NCBI GenBank assembly: GCA_013695925.1
Contig: JACCZO010000274.1
Span: 1-12,688, forward strand
Source of the DNA: Chthoniobacterales bacterium
Lineage (GTDB): Bacteria; Verrucomicrobiota; Verrucomicrobiia; Chthoniobacterales; UBA10450
Direction: 5' to 3'
Length of the DNA: 12,688 nt
The translations under genes were made by a program, and so were the position numbers. Positions 7,183 through 12,688 of the stretch are shown here, one piece after another; the stretch's first letter is position 1, and every line of letters starts with the position of its first letter. The notes below the pieces were generated by a model that searched no databases, was not told the origin of the DNA, and saw nothing but the letters and a program-made list of their open reading frames with translations.

Positions 7183-7743
7183 CTAACGACTAACGAGTTG
7201 AAGTTTGAAGCGACGATCGTAGCAACCGCGGTTGAAATCGCGGCAGCACGCGAAGCAGGCTGACGCGCCCCGGAGCGGACGGGCGCGCAGGAATTCGCGC
7301 CGGCAATGCGAGCATACGTAGAGGTATCGCCGTTCCAGCCGCCGGGCGGGGAAGGGAAGATCGTGGCAACGTTTTTCGTCGGCGATTCCAAGATCGGCGC
7401 AAGCCCGGCGCCATTCTTTTCCATGGGGCGCGACGCGCCGGCGGCCGGCCCGGAACTGCGCGAGCAGATGTGCCAGCTCGTGGCGCAGAGTGCGATCGAT
7501 CTCGGCCTCATCATGCGCGCGGAGGCGGCAATTGAGCAGGATGCGCGACCCTCGAAACTCGGCCCGGCCCGCCGCAGTGCGGAGCCGGCCCGACCATTCC
7601 ACGACGACGCGCGCGGCCAGGTCGACTGCGCCTTGTCGCAGAAGAAGGTCGCGTGCCAGAGCCTCCAGCGCCGCATCGCGGCCGGGCGGTCGCGGGGGCA
7701 GGGGAGCGGCGAGGGTGAATTCGAGCTGATTAAACGACAGCAT
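7183..7743 (-). CDS. SprT-like zinc metallopeptidase with zinc ribbon
   Basis: A 186-residue protein of the SprT-like domain family, the bacterial relatives of the DNA-protein-crosslink protease Spartan. Zincin motif HELAH (H88, E89, H92), with a third probable ligand H107 in APHGKEW. The upstream WSGRLRTAAGRA and ILLNCRL are typical of the fold. A C-terminal zinc ribbon is formed by C144/C147 (CSHC) and C163/C166 (CFAC). The start ATG 7743 overlaps the iscS 3' end by 14 bases, so translation is coupled. The role in bacteria is not settled; proteolysis of DNA-bound protein is a family-based guess. The stop codon TAG lies inside a copy of the repeated word TCGTTAGGC. Confidence 0.88.
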   Translation of the reverse strand: MLSFNQLEFTLAAPLPPRPPGRDAALEALARDLLLRQGAVDLAARVVVEWSGRLRTAAGRAEFRGSRILLNCRLRAHDEAEIDRTLRHELAHLLAQFRAGRRRVAPHGKEWRRACADLGIADEKRCHDLPFPARRLERRYLYVCSHCRREFLRARPLRGASACFACCRDFNRGCYDRRFKLQLVSR

Positions 7744-8892
7744 GGGACGCTGGTGCGGGAGACATGCGGGAAGCGCGGCGCTGCAGGATGCGCCGCACCG
7801 CCGCCACCGTCTGCTCGATCTCGGCAGCGGTCGTCTCTTTGCCTAACGAAAAGCGAACGGCGGAGGCGGCCCGCTCGCGGGGAAGGCCAAGCGCGAGCAA
7901 AACATGCGAGGCGACGACGGACCCGACCATGCAGGCCGAGCCACTCGAAGCGCAAATCCCTTCCAGATCGAGCGCGATGAGAAGTGTTTCCGCGGAATAA
8001 CCGGGAAAGCTGACGTTGAGCGTGTTTGCGAGCCGCGGGGCGGAGGCGGCGTTTTGCTGCAGGTCGGGCGAAAGTCGCTCCAGGCCACGCCACAGTTTGT
8101 CCCGCAATTCCCGCTCCCGTTCCTGTTCGTTAGGCAGGTCGCGCAGGACTTCTTCCGCCGCCACCGCCATGCCGACCAGCGCCGGAACGTTTTCCGTGCC
8201 CGGGCGGCGTTCCCCTTCGTGGGAACCGCCGAATTGAATGCGATCAATCGGCAAACCGGCCCGCAGATAGAGAAACCCGGCGCCTTTGGGCCCGTAGAAC
8301 TTGTGCGCCCCGAAACTGGCCGCGTCGATCCCGGAGAGATCAGTCGGCAATTTGGCGAACGACTGCACCATGTCGCTGTGCAGGAGCACGCCATGCTTCT
8401 GGCAGCGCGCGGCGATTTCCGCCATCGGCTGGATGACGCCGGTCTCGTTATTCGCGGTCATGATCGAAACCAGCGCGGTCTCGGGCCGGATCGCGCGCTC
8501 GAGCGCGTCCGGATCGATCATACCGTCGGAAGAAAGATCGAGCCACGTCACCTCAAAACCTTCGCGCTTTTCCAGGTGCTCGAGCGTGTGCAGGACCGCG
8601 TGGTGCTCGGCCCGGTTGCTGATTAGGTGCTTTCCGTTAGGCGCGGCCCGGCGCGCCAGGCCGAGGAGGGCGAGATTATTTGCCTCCGTTCCGCCACCGG
8701 TGAAAATGATTTCATGCGGTTTCGCGCCTAACAATGAGCCGAGCTGGTCCCGCGCGTCGTCCAGCGCGGCGCGGGTCTCGCGCCCGGCGCGGTGCACGCT
8801 CGAAGGGTTACCGAAATGCCGCTCGAAATAAGGCTGCATCGCGCGCCAGGCCGCCGCGCAGAGCGGGGCGGTGGCGTTGTAATCGAGGTAGA

Positions 8893-8896
<4 letters not shown>
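7730..8896 (-). CDS. iscS: Cysteine desulfurase, class I NifS/IscS type
   Basis: PLP enzyme that moves sulfur from cysteine to an active-site persulfide for Fe-S clusters, thiamine and tRNA thiolation. It has 388 residues. Motifs: YLDYNATAP at the N-terminus, FTGGGTEANNLA (65-76), RAEHHAVL with the catalytic His (98-99), TANNETGVIQP, the PLP lysine K199 in GAHKFYGPKG, and catalytic C322 in SSGSACMVGS. The segment after the cysteine (SHVLLALGLP) is of class I, so no SufE partner is expected. The ATG at 8896 overlaps the cysE stop (ATGA), and its 3' end overlaps sprT. Whether it serves nif, isc or general sulfur needs cannot be told; no iscU or nifU is in the window. It carries four copies of the word GTTAGGC. 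Confidence 0.95.
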
Positions 8897-9846
<950 letters not shown>

Positions 9847-10313
9847 TATTGAAAACGAAAAAGGTGTTCCGCGGTGGTGGTGAGCCGTTTGTAATCTCGT
9901 TTTGCGTGGTCTGCAGCAATCGGCTAAAGAGTCGCCGCGGCACCCCGTCTCCGTTTATCGCTCAGCGTCTTTCTTGCCTTTGCTGTTTTTGGCGTTCTCG
10001 GACATCGAGCGCACGCGCAAAAGAAACCGGCCGGAAATTGCTGGCCTGATTCGGCGGAGATCAATCGGATGTTTGGCAACGGCCCCGAAAAGCCGGTGCA
10101 AAAACGCATCCGCGCGGTTTTGGCGGCGAAAAAGCCGCCGTGGCGGGTCCCGTCCGTGTTTGGTGAGCCAAAGCAAAATAGACACGGACGACACAGCGGT
10201 CGTCCCTCCAATCGTCCATCAGAAAGTGCATGACTCTGAGGTTGCAATCACGTTCCGGGTTTGCTTTTCGGCGGTTGATTTTGCAAGGGGACCTTTCGCC
10301 TTTAGGCTGATTT
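9847..10313. other. 467-base divergent spacer between cysE and glgB, with a startless secretory-like frame
   Basis: No intact gene is supported. A plus-strand frame is open from the stop at 9925 to a TGA near 10230. It reads RLRLSLSVFLAFAVF then GHRAHAQKKPAGNCWPD and NRMFGNGPEKPVQKR: a basic patch, a hydrophobic core and an Ala-X-Ala site, followed by a short basic domain with GC-rich third positions like the genes around it. No ATG, GTG or TTG precedes the hydrophobic core in that frame, so it is either a decayed gene, a frameshift or chance. Overlapping frames in both strands have no recognisable motifs. The promoters of cysE and glgB must lie here, but I see no clear -35/-10 pair. Confidence 0.5.
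10151..10204. repeat. Two overlapping inverted repeats upstream of glgB
   Basis: CGTCCGTGT at 10151-10159 pairs with ACACGGACG at 10182-10190. GACGAC at 10187-10192 pairs with GTCGTC at 10199-10204. The two stems share 10187-10190, so only one can form fully. They lie 110-160 bases before the glgB start. This could be an RNA leader structure or a protein site; chance is not excluded. Confidence 0.4.
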
Positions 10314-12554
10314 GTGAGTTCATTTGCCATCCACCCCATCGATCCGAACGAGATCGCCGCCCTCCTCCGTGCTTCTCACGCCGACCCTTTCGGTGTGCTG
10401 GGGCCGCACCGTTCGGGTGAGGATCTGGTCATCCGCGTTTTTCGCCCAGAGGCAAAGGAGATCCAGGTCGTGGCGGCGAACGATCCGGCGCAGATTTTCC
10501 CGGCCGAGCGGCTCCATATTGAAGGCCTTTATCAGGCGACTGTGCCTGACAAAGGGCGCGATTTCGCCTACCTGGTGAAGGTGATTGCGTTTGACGGTTC
10601 CGAGCAACTGCTGCGTGATCCCTACAGCTACGGCCCGATCATGGGCGAGGTTGATTTGCATCTTTTTGCGGAGGGAAATCACAAGCGCCTCTACGACAAA
10701 TTCGGCGCGCACCTGCGCGAAATCGGCGGCGAACGCGGAGTCTATTTTGCGGTCTGGGCGCCGAACGCGAGTCGCGTCAGCGTGGTCGGCGACTTCAATT
10801 TCTGGGATGGCCGCGTCCATCCCATGCGCAAGCTCCTTGGCAGCGGCACCTGGGAAATTTTCATCCCGGGGGTAAAGGAAGGCGCGCACTATAAGTATGA
10901 GATTAAGACCGCGACCGGCGCGCTGCTTTTAAAGAGCGACCCGTTTGGATTTTTCAGTCAGCACGGAGTGCAGACGTCGTCGATGGTTTACAACCTCGAG
11001 CGTTACCAGTGGAACGACGACCAATGGATGGCTGACCGCGAAAAGAAGCAATGGCACCAGAGCGCAGTCAGCATTTACGAAGTCCATCTCGGTTCCTGGC
11101 AACGGGTGGCGGAGGAAGGAAACCGCTCCCTGAGCTACCTCGAGTTTGCCGAGCGCCTGCTCCCATATGTCGTCGAGATGGGGTTCACCCACCTCGAGCT
11201 GCTCCCGATCGCGGAGCATCCTTTCGAGGGCTCCTGGGGCTATCAGGTGACCAATTATTACGCGCCCACGAGCCGGTTTGGGAGCCCGGACGAGCTCCGG
11301 CATTTCATTGATGCCTGTCATCAGGCCGGACTCGGCGTGATTGTGGATTGGGTGCCGGCGCATTTCCCGAAGGACGCGCACGGCCTGGCGGAATTCGACG
11401 GGACCGATCTCTACGAGCACGCCGACCCGCGGCAGGGCGAGCACCAGGATTGGGGCACGCTGATTTTTAATTTCGGCCGCAACGAAGTGCGCAATTTCCT
11501 GACTGCCAACGCGCTCTTTTGGCTCGACCAATATCACATTGATGGCCTGCGGGTGGATGCGGTCGCTTCCATGCTCTATCTCGATTACTCCCGCCAGCCC
11601 GGGGAATGGATCCCGAACGCGTTCGGCGGCCGCGAAAATCTCGAGGCGGTCTTTTTCCTGAAGCAGACTAACGAGTGGTGCTACGAGAGTTTCCCGGGGG
11701 CGATGACGATCGCCGAGGAATCGACCGCCTGGCCCGGCGTCTCGCGCCCGACCTACTTGGGCGGACTCGGTTTCAGATTCAAATGGAACATGGGCTGGAT
11801 GCACGACTTCCTCCATTACATGGCGCTCGATCCGATTTATCGGCGCTTCCACCAGGGGAACGTGACTTTCTCCATCATGTATGCGTTCCAGGAGCACTTC
11901 GTCCTCGTCCTCAGCCACGACGAGGTCGTGCACGGCAAAGGTTCGCTCATCAACAAGATGTCCGGGGATGAATGGCAAAAGTTTGCCAACCTGCGGATGT
12001 TTTACGCCTGGATGTTTGGGCATCCGGGGAAGAAGCTCCTCTTCATGGGCTGCGAGTTTGGGCAATGGCGCGAGTGGAACCATGACCAAGGCCTCGACTG
12101 GGACCTCACGAACCTGCCCCGTCACGACGGCTTGCGCCGGCTGGTCCAGCATCTCAATCACGTTTACCGCAACGAGCCAGCGCTCTGGGACATGGACGAT
12201 TCGCACGAGAGTTTCGAGTGGATCGACTTTCACGACGCGGACAATTGCGTGGTCGCTTTCCTGCGCCGCTCGCGCGAAGGCGAGGTGCTGTTTTTCGCGG
12301 TCAATGCCACGCCGGTGGTGCGCTACAATTACCGGATGGGCCTGCCTGGCGGTGGCTTCTATCGCGAGATCATCAACACCGACGCGGAAACTTACGGCGG
12401 GAGCAACGTCGGTAATCTCGGCGGTATGGAGGCGGAAGCGGTCGAATGGCAGGGCCGGACGCATTCCATGGTGGTCAATCTGCCCCCGCTCGCGGTCATC
12501 GCCTTCAAGCGCGAAGCGCCCGCCGGCCGGTCGCCGGGAAGCGTGGTCGGTTAA
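10314..12554 (+). CDS. glgB: 1,4-alpha-glucan (glycogen) branching enzyme, GH13 family
   Basis: Cuts alpha-1,4-glucan chains and rejoins them through alpha-1,6 links, making the branches of glycogen in the cytoplasm. It has 746 residues, normal for the two-CBM48 form (E. coli 728). Order: first CBM48-like module (HADPFGVLGPH, about 20-110), second CBM48 (VYFAVWAPNASRVSVVGDFNFWDG, about 143-240), the catalytic barrel (about 245-620), and a C-terminal beta domain. Catalytic residues: nucleophile D415 (GLRVDAVAS), acid/base E468 (TIAEEST) and transition-state D536 (LSHDEV), with the same spacing as E. coli D405, E458 and D526. Region I is DWVPAHFP. The start is GTG 10314, directly after an in-frame TGA at 10308 and with AGG at 10304-10306, so no longer form exists. 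No other glycogen gene is in the window. Confidence 0.97.
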   Translation: MSSFAIHPIDPNEIAALLRASHADPFGVLGPHRSGEDLVIRVFRPEAKEIQVVAANDPAQIFPAERLHIEGLYQATVPDKGRDFAYLVKVIAFDGSEQLLRDPYSYGPIMGEVDLHLFAEGNHKRLYDKFGAHLREIGGERGVYFAVWAPNASRVSVVGDFNFWDGRVHPMRKLLGSGTWEIFIPGVKEGAHYKYEIKTATGALLLKSDPFGFFSQHGVQTSSMVYNLERYQWNDDQWMADREKKQWHQSAVSIYEVHLGSWQRVAEEGNRSLSYLEFAERLLPYVVEMGFTHLELLPIAEHPFEGSWGYQVTNYYAPTSRFGSPDELRHFIDACHQAGLGVIVDWVPAHFPKDAHGLAEFDGTDLYEHADPRQGEHQDWGTLIFNFGRNEVRNFLTANALFWLDQYHIDGLRVDAVASMLYLDYSRQPGEWIPNAFGGRENLEAVFFLKQTNEWCYESFPGAMTIAEESTAWPGVSRPTYLGGLGFRFKWNMGWMHDFLHYMALDPIYRRFHQGNVTFSIMYAFQEHFVLVLSHDEVVHGKGSLINKMSGDEWQKFANLRMFYAWMFGHPGKKLLFMGCEFGQWREWNHDQGLDWDLTNLPRHDGLRRLVQHLNHVYRNEPALWDMDDSHESFEWIDFHDADNCVVAFLRRSREGEVLFFAVNATPVVRYNYRMGLPGGGFYREIINTDAETYGGSNVGNLGGMEAEAVEWQGRTHSMVVNLPPLAVIAFKREAPAGRSPGSVVG

Positions 12555-12598
12555 CGCTAGCGTTCGATGATTGTCAGTTGACGAGGGAAGAGGGCAAA

Positions 12599-12649
12599 AT
12601 GAAAGGCTCAACCAAATCGCGAAAAATGGATGAGCCCTTCAGCATGTAA
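12599..12649 (+). other. 16-codon reading frame behind a strong ribosome-binding site
   Basis: ATG 12599 follows a purine-rich GGGAAGAGGG six bases upstream, better than most gene starts here. It encodes MKGSTKSRKMDEPFSM and stops at 12647. A second frame from ATG 12630 (MSPSACKKKTEVISV) stays open to the window edge. Either the first is a leader peptide for the second, or both are chance; the window ends too early to tell. Confidence 0.2.
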
Positions 12650-12688
12650 GAAGAAGACCGAAGTCATCTCCGTTGTGTGCTCTTTGAG

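Noticed and set aside
7098..8093. 331-codon minus-strand frame across sprT and iscS
   Set aside because: Different frame from two well-supported genes; composition is Arg/Ala/Ser-rich as expected of a shifted frame.
7904..8626. 240-codon plus-strand frame opposite iscS
   Set aside because: Antisense shadow of the cysteine desulfurase.
10122..10139. GGCGGC-GAAAAA-GCCGCC hairpin as a terminator
   Set aside because: Neither strand has a T-run after the stem; probably coincidental or part of the decayed frame.
9902..10420. 172-codon plus-strand frame spanning the spacer into glgB
   Set aside because: It runs into the glgB start in the wrong frame and shows no motif.
10929..12611. 560-codon open frame on the minus strand opposite glgB
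   Set aside because: It lies antisense to a complete, well-conserved GH13 gene; long antisense frames arise from GC-rich codon bias, and no domain is visible in it.

Overview
The window is GC-rich chromosomal DNA (about 60% GC by eye), almost fully coding, with no tRNA, rRNA, CRISPR array, insertion sequence or phage gene that I can support. Several traits point to a Gram-negative soil- or water-type bacterium, most likely Verrucomicrobiota of the Chthoniobacterales/Spartobacteria kind: an outer-membrane beta-barrel protein ending in Phe, a Pro-Thr-rich secreted protein with a repeated LLNISTR domain, a heptameric CGTCCAA intergenic repeat, and a long serine acetyltransferase. This placement is inference from gene style, not from a marker gene.

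Layout. Positions 3-1190 (+): the C-terminal part of penicillin-binding protein 2 (mrdA), cut by the window edge and carrying a long Pro/Ala-rich tail, followed by RNase G (rng, 1251-2831), which is a typical neighbour of cell-shape genes. Positions 3025-3636 (+): a small secreted outer-membrane beta-barrel protein, closed by a strong intrinsic terminator. Positions 3709-4383 (-): a flavin nitroreductase-fold protein that keeps the iodotyrosine deiodinase substrate triad. Positions 4447-5759 (+): thiH and thiS with overlapping stop and start codons (thiamine thiazole synthesis), without thiG. Positions 5835-5957 (-): a previously unmarked 40-codon reading frame that is the N-terminal half of an encapsulated-ferritin-like protein. 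Positions 5999-7174 (-): the Pro-Thr-rich secreted protein. Positions 7183-9846 (-): a tightly overlapping cysE-iscS-sprT operon. Positions 9847-10313: a non-coding or decayed stretch with a startless secretory reading frame and inverted repeats. Positions 10314-12554 (+): glycogen branching enzyme glgB.

How the genes work together. CysE makes O-acetylserine for cysteine, IscS takes sulfur from cysteine, and ThiS is the sulfur carrier for the thiazole ring to which ThiH supplies dehydroglycine. A sulfur flow from cysE/iscS to thiS/thiH therefore spans two oppositely oriented operons. PBP2 and RNase G belong to envelope growth and RNA processing, and GlgB to glycogen storage.

The most striking sequence-level signal is a short word, CGTTAGGC, found 11 times on either strand between 2476 and 9170, where about 0.5 would be expected in the whole window. 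It lies in several genes, in different reading frames and between genes, so protein sequence alone does not explain it. The second is the truncated ferritin-like microgene next to the CGTCCAA repeat.
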